DNA from: Isoetes taiwanensis
Lineage: Eukaryota > Streptophyta > Lycopodiopsida > Isoetales > Isoetaceae
Direction: 5' to 3'
Assembly (NCBI GenBank): GCA_021234155.1
Contig: JAJEKV010000021.1
Span: 17,657,710 to 17,721,709, forward strand
DNA: 64,000 nucleotides
Within the stretch, counting starts at the first letter, position 1; every line of letters starts with the position of its first letter. The notes beneath the pieces are model-generated. The model ran no database searches and had not been told where the DNA came from. It worked only from the letters and a program-made list of their open reading frames with translations. This document shows, piece after piece, positions 1 through 11,060 of this stretch. Both the position numbers and the translations under genes were made by a program.

Positions 1-22
1 CATAGTCGAGGTCTACCCTACG

Positions 23-94
23 CCAGGACAATAAGAGAGATGGAATGTGACTTCTCGCGCGAGAAGTCACATTCCATATCTCTTATTGTCCTGG
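23..94. repeat. 72-nt near-perfect hairpin
   Basis: The two 36-nt arms are exact reverse complements apart from one position (39 against 78) and meet at a TTCTCGCGCGAGAA centre with no loop. The outer ends are CCAGGACAATAAG and CTTATTGTCCTGG. It lies about 120 bp upstream of the first reading frame of the ParB-like gene. It may be a small foldback element or a cruciform-forming site. What I see is only the symmetry. Confidence 0.9.
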
Positions 95-217
95 CTCCTT
101 CGACTCGTGCTGCGTGCAAATCCGAAAAAATTGCTCTCACAATAAATCTTTATAGACTTGTCGCGCCACGCGAGATGTTGGTGCAAGTTGCTTAGTTAAT
201 ATAGAAATACTTCAGCA

Positions 218-2058
218 ATGGCTAAGTTGGATATTTGTTTTACAACTTCCAAGAGAGCACTAGTTACATCAACTATTGCACCCTCAAAGAAGCCCAAAAA
301 GGACCCCGAGATAGTGCAAGAAGAAACTGAGGAGATAGATCAAACTCTTGACATCAAGCTAATTGATGATAGCAGAGTCATAATATGCGAGTTAAGTCAA
401 GACTTGCCAAAGATAGTTTTACCTAAGGGGTCTGAATGGTATGTTATTGTGAGCAGGGCAGACTCAAAGTATGATGTGGTCCTGCATTTAAGGGAGAACA
501 AAGACGCGTCCTTAAAAAAGTAGGGTTGGTCCTTTCATACGAGGAGCTTGATGACCAGATCTGTGCCTTCATAATAGAGAAGACTGTAAAGAAGAATCTC
601 AGCATTTTCAAATACAATGCAGGTATAGACAGATTCAGGCCAAATAGCAGACGGTGTTACAAAGTATGGCTAGCCCCTTCAAGGCTCACATCATACAGTT
701 CGTTTTGTATATGAAGGAGTGTCCGCAGTTCGACGAAGTTTGCAAAAGAAACCATCTTCAAGCTTCTACATATCTGATTTCGGTGGTAGTGGCAGTGCAC
801 TTGAGTCAGAAACTTTGGTCCTAGTACCTTTGCCAAAGCCAGTGAAGGAAACGGATATTGAAAAGAAATCGAGGGTTGATGCTGTAGACAAGCTTCTGAA
901 GTTCAAGCAATGGTATCCACTTGTTTTGGACGTAACAAAAAGGATAGCCATTGATAAGCTGATAAGATCTCCTAGAGAATCTTTCATATCTAGGATCTTT
1001 GATCCCAAACATGCCCTGAGGATACAGAAGTCCATGGTTGAATTTTCCACCACAGTACCAAATCCACCTGATGTTCTACCATGGGACTCAGTCAATGACA
1101 AGCCATACCCATGGAAGACATGGGATGACCTAAGGAAGAGCGACACGGTGCGCTACATTGTCATTGACGGACAACACTCGGTTGAGGTAGCGAAGACGCT
1201 TATAGAGAAAATGGATAATATAGATGCCAAGAAGTACAGGGAGCACTTCAGTTACAGGCAATGCCGAATCCTTAGTCATTACACGCCTCAACTTGCACTG
1301 ACTACAATAAGTGTAGACTTGAACACAATTGCAAGGGTGGTACAATACAACTCGTAAGTGACTTTGTTTCTTATTCTGCAGTAATCAACTCGCGCTACGT
1401 GCGAGACTGCAGTCCAACATTGGTTTGCAGTCTCGCGCGTAGCAGAGTAAGTTTTTTATTATCTTGCTTTAGCATTCTCGCGCTACGCGCGAAATGGATA
1501 TCTACATGGTACTAACTTATGGTTTTATATTCTTATCTCAGGCCATTTCCCATGCAGTTGAGGCAAGCTAGAAATCATGGATTGAGCTTGGCCATCCAAT
1601 TTCAAAAAGAAAGAAGCAGGGGGGGAAGAAAGACAACTCCTATGAGGAAATGATAAAGATGATGAGCTCCAGTCTGTTATAGATGGACACATCTTTGTGA
1701 AGAAGGTCTCAAAAATCAAAGATGTACCATCCTTTCCAGAGGCCTGCAAGTCCATGAAAGACTTCCGTGTCATGAGGGAGGCCATCTCAAAGGAACTCTT
1801 TGAGATGTCTGGAATAGAAAACCTATCTGAGCAAGGTATCTTGGACATGATGAAAATAACTGATGAAGACCTGCCCAGGTACTCAAAGTGGTCGCCTGGA
1901 TTTATTCAGGCATATAATTGCAGGAACAAGGAAAAACTAGCTCATCTACTATCAAAGGTCCGTTGGAGCTGAAGTGCAGAGTTAGTGGAGACTTGGACAT
2001 TCCTGAGACTGTCTCAGAAACCTACATGGTGAAGAATGTCATTTGTGCAATTTACTAA
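218..2058 (+). pseudogene. Broken gene with ParB-like (DGQH) segment
   Basis: Several reading frames in the same direction join into one protein only after frameshifts. The first (218-523) starts at an ATG and is lysine/glutamate rich. The second (526-714) follows after a one-base slip. The third (719-1357) holds Y-I-V-I-D-G-Q-H-S-V-E-V-A, which resembles the catalytic D-G-[QN]-[HR]-R loop of ParB/Srx and DGQHR domains. A probable intron (about 1356-1540) ends in TTATCTCAG. Coding then resumes at 1541-1640 and 1697-1972, and a shifted frame ends near 2058. ParB-type domains are common in phage and plasmid partition or DNA-modification proteins; in plants they are usually parts of element-borne genes. 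The frameshifts and the in-frame TGA near 715 say pseudogene. Family assignment by motif only. Confidence 0.5.
1388..1493. repeat. Palindromic CTCGCGCTACGCGCGAG repeats in intron
   Basis: The probable intron contains a hairpin at 1388-1448 with arms of roughly 29 nt (ACTCGCGCTACGTGCGAGAC against the complement of GTCTCGCGCGTAGCAGAGT). A third copy of the 17-nt motif follows at 1476-1492. Each unit is itself a small palindrome and stands out as GC-rich in AT-rich DNA. Related units occur at 12562-12579 and 12615-12632. Confidence 0.85.
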
Positions 2059-2276
2059 GGAACAAAGGACATGTGGATTTTTGTTATATATCGGATCGAT
2101 ACACAACATATATGGTAGATATTTTGAATGAGCTTTCATTAAATAGTGAATCTAGTATAAAAAGAATACAATAAAAAATGAAGGAAACAACTAAGTAGAG
2201 TAACCAGTAAGAAATTTATTAACAGTGACAACAAATTCACGTTTTCTAGCTCAAAAAGGCCATAATATACTATTTA

Positions 2277-2567
2277 GTGCGACATAATAGTACTGTTGTT
2301 GATGTCAAGAGCAGATTACGTGATTTGGCAAAAATAGCTTCAGTACAGATGCCACTACGTCGTCAGCATTCTCTTAAGTTAGAGGCTTGTTACACGACCA
2401 ACAGCTTTGGCCGCATACTAGCGTACTACTGTGTCCTGCTTGTTCAACATAAGCCAGGCTTAAAAATAGGTCAAAACGAACCAAAGGACTACATATGCCA
2501 TTCTGTGCATCTGGCTCCGGGATGGATGATAGCATACTTTGAAAAGGTCATTGAAATAGGCAAATAA
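2277..2567 (+). CDS. Unrecognised short reading frame, possible element relic
   Basis: A 96-residue frame lies downstream of the ParB-like relic and in the same direction. It reads like coding sequence: mixed composition, a segment S-R-L-R-D-L-A-K-I-A, and I-C-H-S-V-H-L-A-P-G-W-M. The reported start codon is not ATG (GTG at 2277), so it is probably a fragment or exon of the same element. I do not recognise it. The 220 bp before it (2060-2276) are AT-rich with no gene. Confidence 0.25.
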   Translation: MRHNSTVVDVKSRLRDLAKIASVQMPLRRQHSLKLEACYTTNSFGRILAYYCVLLVQHKPGLKIGQNEPKDYICHSVHLAPGWMIAYFEKVIEIGK

Positions 2568-2607
2568 TCATTAATACATCTAAAGTGACCACAAGAACTC
2601 ACAAAGA

Positions 2608-2830
2608 TCGCCTCCCGGGGGGTGCACCTCTATATATGGACAGATGGCATCTGCGTTCGAGGGGTCACAGAAAAACCCCTGTATACGGCTTTTTGGAGTA
2701 AAAAAACCCATACCATACGGTTTTTCGAACTAACATACAATATAGCCCCTATCCGTAGATTTACGATTGATTGTGCCAAATTATATAACCCCTTTCCGAC
2801 TTTGTACCTTTTGTGAGGACATAGGTCTAG
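2608..2830. mobile_element. MITE-like insertion related to the 38.6-kb copy
   Basis: The left side (CCCGGGGGGTGCACC, then a GTTCGAGGGGT-CA-AAAAACCCC block and TGTATAC) resembles the insertion at 38572-38798 in order and spacing. The right limit is uncertain, and I see no clear target duplication. Confidence 0.4.
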
Positions 2831-3002
2831 GGTTCCATTTAGAGGCCACATATGCTTGCATGGACCCCCATGGACCTTGATCACGTTGAGTTGGTCACGT
2901 TCCAGGGTAAACATGGCACATTGATCATGGGGTCTATGCAACAGAGGAGGTGAATAATCGAAATATTTTTCCCATTACACCATTGGACTTGAGAACTAGC
3001 TT

Positions 3003-3172
3003 AGAAAGCTATTAGAATGAAATGCTATTAGAATGCTATTAGAATGAAATGCTATTAGAATGCTATTAGAATGATGTATGAGAACTATGGTATTGAAATA
3101 TGGTATTGAAATAGGGAAATATGAGAAGTATTGTATTGAAATATGGTATTGAAATATGGTATTCACTTCATT
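3003..3172. repeat. Two short tandem arrays
   Basis: Units around AGAATGAAATGCTATT repeat from about 3003 to 3073. Then ATGGTATTGAAAT units repeat from about 3088 to 3172. Both are low-complexity expansions. Confidence 0.85.
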
Positions 3173-3179
3173 ATATTGA

Positions 3180-4366
3180 GGAGTCATGGTCACTTCCTTG
3201 AGTGAAAGCAATGTTCGAAAACAATTTCTCGATTGAACCTTAAATGGCACCCAATACACTCATTGGTTAAGTGTGATTGATCTCCATTACTGTTTGAAAC
3301 AACTAAAAGAAGACAATTCACACACTCTAGCAAACACATTTCGAATTGATAATGCATTGCATGAAAGGAATATATTCATATTGTAATGGTGAGCTATGTT
3401 TGCAGTAACAGTATATTGTTTTGATGAGCTAAAGTTGCAGTATCAGAAGTTTCTATATTATACAGGGATCTTCATTGTTGCATAGTATATGAAGAAGAAA
3501 TGTGGGAACCTGGAACTTAGCCTAAGTTGCAGAAGGAGAACTACTATTGTGCAAAAGAGTCGAAAGTCCCTAAGGTTAAGGCCTATTGTTTAATGGTTGG
3601 GAAAAGCCAATGGTTTTAAGGCCTAATGGTTAATGGTGGGAAAAAGCCAATGATTAACTGATAATTCATTGGCAATCAAATGTGTTTGAACAGCTAGCAT
3701 GAGACGAAGTTAGATAGGAGAAGCTCAACCGGCGCCGGTTCCTGTTGGATCGGTGCCGAACAATGAAAATATAAGAAGGATGCAACGTTTGTATTGACAG
3801 AGCGAATATTGAGTGCCGGATCCATAAGTTTATGGATGCCTGGGCTGTCGGGTGTTTTTAGCTCATTGCAATGAATCTCGATTCATAAACCATTGCTATT
3901 GTATTGCTACAGTACTCAAAATATTAAGTTTCAATAGTCTAAGGTTTTCTTTGAGGCTAAGGTTGTAAATGATCCTTATGCAAGTTATGATATGAATTGA
4001 GAAAAGAAATTGAACATTGGATGACCTGCTTCTAACTAAACCTTTCATTGCATGACTTATACATAGAGGTGTGTAAGCTGTTGTTGCTGTCTCTTCTTAT
4101 TGCATCTTTTGCACCAATTTTGATGTCCATTGATAACTTAAACATCCTTCTCAGTATAGATTGACTGCCTTCTTGTAAACCATAGGTGCAAATGCAGACA
4201 AATGAAGATGTAAATGGGCAATATTTGTTTCCAGCGTACCTCTCAAAAAAGGTAACCAAGGCACATATTAGTAAACCATGAATCTGATGATAAAACATGA
4301 AATTATTATAGCAAGCCAACAGATAAATAAGGAGGGATGGACATGTTGAGAGAGAAAAAGATGGAC
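3180..4366. other. No gene recognised
   Basis: AT-rich DNA on the downstream side of the RRP12-like gene. It includes a small repeat around 3580-3655 (TTAAGGCCTA-TGGTTAATGG). A 134-residue minus-strand frame (4032-4436) overlaps the last RRP12-like exon, but its lower half does not look like an RRP12 C-terminus. Confidence 0.5.
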
Positions 4367-7300
4367 CTTGCGAATATTTTTTAAAAGTTTTGCATGCTCC
4401 TCCGGCACAACAGCAGAGACCACATCCATGCCACATTTACGAATGAGTCTTTCAATAATAATGCGGACCTATATTGAAAGAAACACTCTTGAGCATATTA
4501 TCTTGTGGACATAATAACTGAGACAGGAAATGTGGCCCACCTTAGCCTTGAAACGATTTTTTGAATCGTTTATCCATAACAACAGTCCATCTACCAGTGA
4601 CTTCAGGTATTTTTCAAGATCTTCTGGCGACAATCTGGCAACAATAACTTTGATGAATCCAAGAACAGACTGCAAAGGATCCAAAACCATGTCACAAAGG
4701 AAATAGAATCAGGACTAGCAGATAAAGATTAGATGTACCTTTACTATTTCTCGGCTTCTCGTCTTTAACAGCTCAAAAACTAACGGTAAAATATCTGGTA
4801 TCACTTGACACAGATTGGATGAAAACTCGTAAATCAATCTTGAAATTGCAGTAATGGCTGCACTTTGCATTTGAGAAGACTTCCCCGCAATGCAGCCCGT
4901 AACCTGATACAACATGAATAGTAGACTTCATAAATAGAACCCAGAGAAGATAGAGTGGCCATCATTAATCACATTCATTTTTGGTCATATAAATTGGAAA
5001 ATCTATGTAGTCTACATAACTAAAGCTTTAATTCTAGTCGTCACCTGGATTCCACGTTGGTTTGAAAGCACACAGATTCCCTCTGGAATCAAGATTAAGA
5101 GTGCATGTAGTTCCTTCTGTCTGCATGCAGCCACATAAACCATTAGATTAGCTACGCAGCAGCAAGGTAAATAGAACAGGTACTTACAACTAGCCATTAA
5201 AACTTTCAAAGTTGCCATGCTGGCCTTGACTAATGTCTAGATAATACACAGTTTGACCCAACAAATGTGAATCAAGCAGCAAAACACAATACAAACTAAC
5301 GGACATATCAAGAGTTTAATCTATTATTTAGAAATGAACGTAGCCCAACCACTAACGGACACATCTACAGCTTCATCTATTATTTAAAAATAAACACAGC
5401 CCAAGCAGCACCTGGATTCCACGTTGGTACAAAAGCACACAGCTTCCCTTTGGATGCAAGAGTAAGAGTGCCTGTAGTTCTCTCTTTCTGTCTGCATGGC
5501 AGCCACGTAAACAACCAGATTAGCCACATAGGAGCAAGGTAAATAAGACAGGAAATAAACTACAACTGGCCAGCAAAATTTTCAAAACTCTCTTATTCCA
5601 TCCTATACTACAACAGCTGGAACAATCAACACAAAATATCAGTGAAGCAGCAAAACACAATGGGGACTAAGGCATAAATTCCTAGTTCATAATCTATAGC
5701 TACCATCAAACCACACAGATTCCTTCTACAGGTTAGCTTAATATTGGCCGTATTTCTCTGTTCCTGCACAACGAATCAAACTACAGAATTTTAGACTAGT
5801 GCCAGATGACAAACAATACAAGTAAAAGGTTTGTATGTACCTTTACAGTCCAGACCAGGACTTTATATGCTTTTTTCTGGACTGCGCCATCATTATCCTA
5901 CAAAAGTTTTTAGTAAAAACCTGCTGGATCACAATCATAGGGGCCAAATCTACAGATAGACATCGTTACCTGCAAGGCAGGTTTTGCAGTGGCATATAGG
6001 ACACTCAATGATTCCTCATCCGATCCTTGCATCAGTGAGAGCGCAAGATCCATAAACACACATCTGTATACTAAATGTGTCAGTTAAGTCCTTTAAAACA
6101 GCATGCTCTTGAACAAAATCTCTACATGATGCATGACTGGGTCTAACGGTGCTTGACATGTGTCAAGAGCTTATTCTGATCATATTCATGACGCAATATA
6201 ACAAGAGCATCATCATACATCACTTTTCCAGCTATGCCCACAGCCCTCTATGGAGATGGGAATAAAATCAATCAGATGGCATTTGAATATTTTCTTCCAT
6301 GTAAAGGGGAACTAAAAGCTTGTCAAATACATGAAGCACCATGGAAAATGCAGCAGCCATATCCCATCACCTTCGCACAGAAGATTTTGCTTCTAAATTT
6401 GCATTATCAACCTCCATGGCACTGCATTCCCTTTTGTAGCTTCTAACAGCTCTGCTCCAATTCGCAGAAATGACTCCTTCACCCTTTTCTTGTCAGTTAT
6501 GGCAGCAATTTGCCCAAGAACAGCCTGCAAGAAGTATGTAAAGGAACATGGGTAATAGCCACAAATGAGGAGACTCAAGATAAGAAAGATCATATTCTCC
6601 GCAGTGACCTAAAAATACAAACAATGACAACTAACTTAAAGACATGCCAAAATCAACCCTTTATAGAAAAGCCCGAAACACTCAATAAAAAAATCCCTGA
6701 CCTTCACAACCCAATGCTTGCACTTCTAGATTAGAAAAGCATCCTTCTGCGGCAAGCAAATGTTGATCATAGTCTATTGCATTTCAGAAGAATAGAAAGA
6801 AGATAAGAAGAAACAGAGTGCCCGAAATACCCAAATCGACCACTCGAAATACCCAAATCGACCACCTACGGGTTCTCAAATCCACCACTCAAAACCCAAA
6901 TCGACCACCTACGGGTTCTTGGTTCCCGCCTTTGCTCCCTTACGTCCAAAGCTGGAAATTGAATAGTGGAGGCGTATAACCTCCCGACCGTATACGGTCG
7001 AGTGACCCCTTAAAAAACCCCTTTACGTTCACGCAGTTGGCACGTACGTGTACATATGGTGAACCCCCCTTGGATCGCCTATTGCTTGATCTCTTAAAGA
7101 CTGGTCTTTTGAGATGACCTCACAGTCAATTCTGAAGATGATCACAAGTTGCAGATCAACTGAAGCTAATGGGCTGAGTACATCAGTTATTAAACAGTTT
7201 TAAATTTCAAACACTAAAATTCTAAATGCCACATATGTCTATCCCATATAACTCTTTCCTTCCACGTGAACCGAGTCTAGAGGACGGAAATGAACACATG

Positions 7301-7606
7301 GGTAACTGTACTAGCATGCCTCAAAAACTGTTGTACCTCACTATAACAACTTAATTCATAAACTCATGCATTGTGACATGCAGCTTTTTAATAGGCGAGG
7401 CACAAATTGAGACTTGATGTAGCTTCAAAAACAAACTAAAAGGGGTAGGACTGTGCTTACCTTGTCGGTTAGCCCAGCCAAAAGCTGCTGAATTATCTCC
7501 TCAACTAGATCTGAGACCTCAACATCATCCTCTCCATCAATAAACGAAGGTGCGTTGATAGGTTTGTAAAGACTTCCTTGAGCTTGTGCCAAAAGACATG
7601 CCCCTT
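4367..7606 (-). CDS. RRP12-like ribosome biogenesis protein, 3' half only
   Basis: Minus-strand exons with good GT-AG borders encode the C-terminal HEAT-repeat part of an RRP12-like protein. In that family the protein is nucleolar and helps small-subunit maturation and export. Exons seen: 7606-7461 (...L-A-Q-A-Q-G-S-L-Y-K-P), 6524 to about 6412 (A-V-L-G-Q-I-A-A-I-T-D-K-K), 6063-5970 (D-L-A-L-S-L-M-Q-G), 5897-5841 (V-Q-K-K-A-Y-K-V-L), one or more of the repeated exons at 5045-5770, 4903-4739 (I-S-R-L-I-Y-E-F), 4669-4541 (S-V-L-G-F-I-K-V-I-V-A-R-L) and 4468-4367 (E-E-H-A-K-L-L-K-N-I-R-K). The last three keep phase 0 throughout. The basic C-terminal tail and all 5' exons are missing here. The 5' side stops abruptly at the SET-like gene, so this may be a truncated copy. 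The donor of exon 6524 is unclear. Confidence 0.7.
5043..5770 (-). repeat. Tandem copies of an RRP12-like exon plus intron
   Basis: The exon at about 5118-5045 (Q-K-E-L-H-A-L-L-I-L-I-P-E-G) and its flanking introns recur at about 5490-5405 (E-L-Q-A-L-L-L-L-H-P-K-G). A more diverged copy sits at about 5770-5700. Shared intron words include AAGCAGCAAAACACAAT and GGATTCCACGTTGGT. Copies 1 and 2 keep both splice borders (CAG acceptor, GTGACG and GTGCTG donors). Copy 3 has lost similarity at its donor side. Confidence 0.75.
6823..6925. repeat. Short tandem repeat in RRP12-like intron
   Basis: The unit CGAAATACCCAAATCGACCAC recurs with variants and is joined by two copies of CCACCTACGGGTTCT. The rest of the intron (6930-7440) holds a short C-rich patch near 7000-7070 and no coding sequence. 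Confidence 0.8.
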
Positions 7607-8447
7607 CAAATGTACTTTTATAGATGATGCTGATGTCTCCTCCAAAATAGATGCGGATTTTGGTTTAATGTTGTCCATAGAGGCATATGAAATCGAAGCA
7701 GTAATCCGATTCATCAATAATGTGGATGGGTGCCGCTCAACGTTGAGTGTTTCCATGCGTGAAAGAACACGAAGGGCTACAATCATGAGAACATTACATG
7801 TGTTGCAAATTTTCCAAGAATGCTTGGCCTCACTACCCGAGTGTGAAATTCCTGAAGAGTTGCAAAGATTAGTGTGACTTTTACCCCTTGCTAGGGACCG
7901 CAAGACATTTAGCTTATGGCCGGTAGACTTATCTATCCCTATAGATCAAGAATGTGCTTATTGGGGAAGAAGATACATTATTATGTGGAGCCGCATTTGT
8001 CCCGAAGCTAGATTCGGCCTTACCTCCGACACGCGTGTAGAAGTGGAGAGAGGAGCCAACATTCCATTAATGCCATATGCAGGTCCTGAGTACGATTGGA
8101 AAACTTGGCAAACTTTGACCAAATATGCTTGGCGTATGAGGATTTATGGAATAAATTCCAATGCTGCGTCGATAGTTATGGGGGCATGTGATAAGGAGTT
8201 GAAGTTTATTGACAGTCGGCCAGGGGTTCATGGGAAAATTTGCAGGGTTCATCATCAGTTCTATTGACAACCGTGAGCGATGCAATTGTGAATTTTTAGA
8301 GTGTCAATGAGGGGAGGAAGATTTTTTACAAGATATGTAAAAGGCAGATTTATCATGGTGTATGCTATTAAAAGCATAAACATTGGAGATGAGTTATTCA
8401 TCGACTATCGCTATGATAGACCTCTCCCATTTGAGATGGAACAATAG
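7607..8447 (+). pseudogene. SET-domain (histone lysine methyltransferase-like) pseudogene
   Basis: Frames at 7578-7877, 7983-8267 and 8228-8447 give successive parts of a SET domain. The first lies upstream of the domain. The second has a G-A-N-I-P-L-M-P-Y-A-G stretch like the early SET strand and then F-I-D-S-R-P-G-V-H-G. The third has G-K-F-A-G-F-I with N-C-E-F, then after a frameshift K-S-I-N-I-G-D-E-L-F-I-D-Y-R-Y-D. The [GE]-E-L-F-x-D-Y-R-Y end is the classic SET C-terminal signature, and the N-H/S-x-x-x-N-C-E block forms the cofactor pocket in the family. At least two frameshifts and one stop (7876) break it. Its left edge meets the RRP12-like exon head to head without a spacer. Confidence 0.6.
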
Positions 8448-8609
8448 TATTATTGTACTTTAAAAAAAAGGGAATAAAGAGCATATATTTTTTTTTTAAA
8501 TATGTTTTTTGTCATTCGTGAGTCTATGCATATGGTTGTATGTATTTTATACTTATTACATTATTTGACATGATATTTAATACGTTACTCCTGTTTAATG
8601 AACTCATTC

Positions 8610-8968
8610 AGGGCGGTCTCCATTTCGAACAATTAGTTCCAAGTTACAGGCAAAGGGAAACCTATCGTCGTGAATTTCAAGCCAGAGCACACCAATATGA
8701 AGATATTGCATATGATCAATATGAAGAGGATGAACCTATTGTCGAACCCGAGAACGAAGTCTTTCATGACGAGCCGATGCTCGATATGTTGCACGCTCTT
8801 CAAGAATTACCTGATATTGATTTAGATGATGTCGAGGATGGTGGTGGAGAGGACATGGTAGAAGATGTGCGATACCCTTCGAGGATTGGTCGTACCAACG
8901 ATGACCCTATTGTTATCGAAGTAATTGTTTCCTGCGTCTCGAACCTCTCGTTTAGGCGTGCCTGCTAA
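8610..8968 (+). CDS. Acidic C-terminal exon, probably of the SET-like gene
   Basis: After a good acceptor (CTCATTCAG) the frame begins G-G-L-H-F-E-Q-L-V-P-S-Y and continues for about 118 residues. It is rich in aspartate and glutamate (D-L-D-D-V-E-D-G-G-G-E-D) and ends at TAA 8966-8968. There are no frameshifts. A donor could precede the end (GAAG-TAATTG near 8920). It may be the tail of the SET-like protein or of a neighbouring element gene. I do not recognise it. Confidence 0.4.
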
Positions 8969-8969
8969 T

Positions 8970-10139
8970 TCTCAATCTCCAAACCAAGTTCAAGTGGAGC
9001 AATGCTAGTGTCTCTGCTCTATTGAGGTGACATACTTATCAATTCTTTCTATCTTACCACCATCTCCATCTTTTTATCTTACCATTCTTAGATGCGCAGG
9101 TTATTGCACGAGAAGATCCTTCCAAAGAAGAATGAGCAATCTAAAAGTTGATTTACTTCAGTCAAGCTTGGTTTATTTCAAGTAGAAAAAGGACTAAGCA
9201 ACTCTTCAAGTGCATACAGAAGTGCAGGGTCAAAGATCATTTGAGAGCAGTGTGCAAGTTGTCAAATCCAAAGATTCAAGCTTAACAAGCACATGGTTTC
9301 CATGCAGGAGCATCTATCATGCATTTTGTCATGCATTATTCCCATCTGCATTCAAAATCATGCATTATTCCCATCTGCCTTCATAATTCATTTCATTAAG
9401 TTGCTGACATCCCTGCCGTAACAGCAACTGCTTGTCATCTACAGGACCATCAGCAAAGATCTTACACAGTCATCAGTCTATAAGTTGACCAGAATTCATT
9501 CAGATTCTCTTCCTTTTTTACAAATCCCTGCACTATATCAAACTGCCTATAAAATTCCACAAGGCAGAGTCAATGAGTTAATTCTAATGATCATTTGTCA
9601 TGCAGGTTCAATAGTCATGCCATCATCATCCTTCATTTGTTGTCCAATACCATGAATACTTGACTCTTGCTCCACACAAGGTACCCATGTTGCCTATCAC
9701 CTTCCCATCTAAGGCAACTATCTGAAGACAATGGAGATATTCTTTAGCTCCAAGAGGCTGGCAGACCAGCCTGCTTCCTTTTTTTAGTGTGATGCTGCCA
9801 TGCTATGGCAGCATAGAAGAGCATTGCACACAATGACATATTTAAACCTGCATATTGACTTGAGCAATTGAATATAAAAGCTGCAGATTTGAAGACTCTC
9901 AGACACTTGCTTGAAGAGCCAAGGAGAGGACATTCATTGAAGATCACACAAGCTAGAATTTGAAGATTCAAGCAAGACTAGAATTTGAAGATTAAAAGAC
10001 CCCTCAAATTGACTTGGTATGTGGTAATTTTTGAGTTCTTGGCATGAGCACCATTTCACATGATTCACCTCTAGAGTTCATCTTGTTAGCCATGTCTCAT
10101 CTTCATATCCTTTTGCAAATTTGGCAAATAGCCTTTTCT
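8970..10139. other. No gene recognised
   Basis: Mixed AT-rich sequence with a short duplicated phrase (CATGCATTATTCCCATCTGC) at about 9330-9380 and paired AGACTAGAATTTGAAGATT-type repeats near 9950-9995. The small frames here have no coding character. Confidence 0.5.
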
Positions 10140-10740
10140 CTAGTCAAAACATATCATTCATGCACCATTCACACATCACACACTCATTATGCCACCACCG
10201 TATTGAAAAAGCAAAAAAATTCCACTCAATTTTGCCTCTCCCATGATCTAAGATCATATTCTCTCTCTAAAAGTCAAACTAGAGAGAGAAAGTGCACAAA
10301 ATTCCCAAGAAAAGCATAAAAAAGGCAAACAAACAAGTTGTTACACAAAAGTGCAAGCTTATGTGCACTAGTGCCAAATTGATCCATGTCACCATCCAAA
10401 ATTGCCAAATCACCATCCACATCACCATCATGCTTGCCATGTCATCACATACATGTCACCCTCCATAAAAATTTTCATTCTTTCAGAATTTGACCTAAGT
10501 AAAGTCATTTTGACACTTAAGGGGACATATCATCATCACATTGTGCCACATCACCACCAATGCCTCCACATCACCCTACACGTGTCACACACATCATTTC
10601 CACCTCACAAAAAGGTTTTGACTAGAAAAAAGACATTTTGCCAACTTGTTTGACACATCACCATCCCATACTGTCATGTCATCCTCCATTTGCCAACTCA
10701 CCATACCAACTTGCCACTTCATCATATTTTGCCCCATTTT
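10140..10740. repeat. C/A-rich low-complexity tract (CATCACCA)
   Basis: About 600 bp dominated by CATCACCATC, CACATCACC and TGCCA words on the plus strand, with almost no G. The histidine-rich frame inside (10402-10653) follows from this composition. Confidence 0.8.
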
Positions 10741-10949
10741 GAGTTAAAAAAGCCAAATGTTCTTTTTGCAAAAAAGGTTCTTCCACATCATAGAGCATCA
10801 AAAAAGATTCCATGAGCAAAAAAGAATTTCCAAAAAAGACCTTGTTTAGACCCTTTTTTTTTGAGTTATTGGGTATCGTGCCAAAGTTAAACAAATAAAA
10901 AAAAAAAAACAATTCCTATCTACACCCCCTTGGCCTAGACTCTCCCCCA

Positions 10950-11060
10950 TCCAATCTCTCCCCGCCACGTGGTACACCCAGGCGTGTGGGGCGGTAACGG
11001 ATCCCACGTGGGCATAGCACGTAATATTAATAATCCACGTGTGCTAGGCCTTATATATCC
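10950..11060 (+). promoter_or_regulatory. G-box/ABRE cluster with TATA box
   Basis: Three CACGTG cores lie within 80 bp: CCACGTGG at 10965, CCCACGTGGG at 11003 and CCACGTGT at 11035. A CCAAT box precedes them (about 10950) and a TATATA box follows (about 11051). This is the layout of a plant bZIP/bHLH-responsive promoter. No coding exon is evident downstream, so its gene is unknown or lost. Confidence 0.45.

Noticed and set aside
10402-10653. Histidine-rich reading frame
   Set aside because: Product of the CATCACCA low-complexity tract; no start context or homologous feature.
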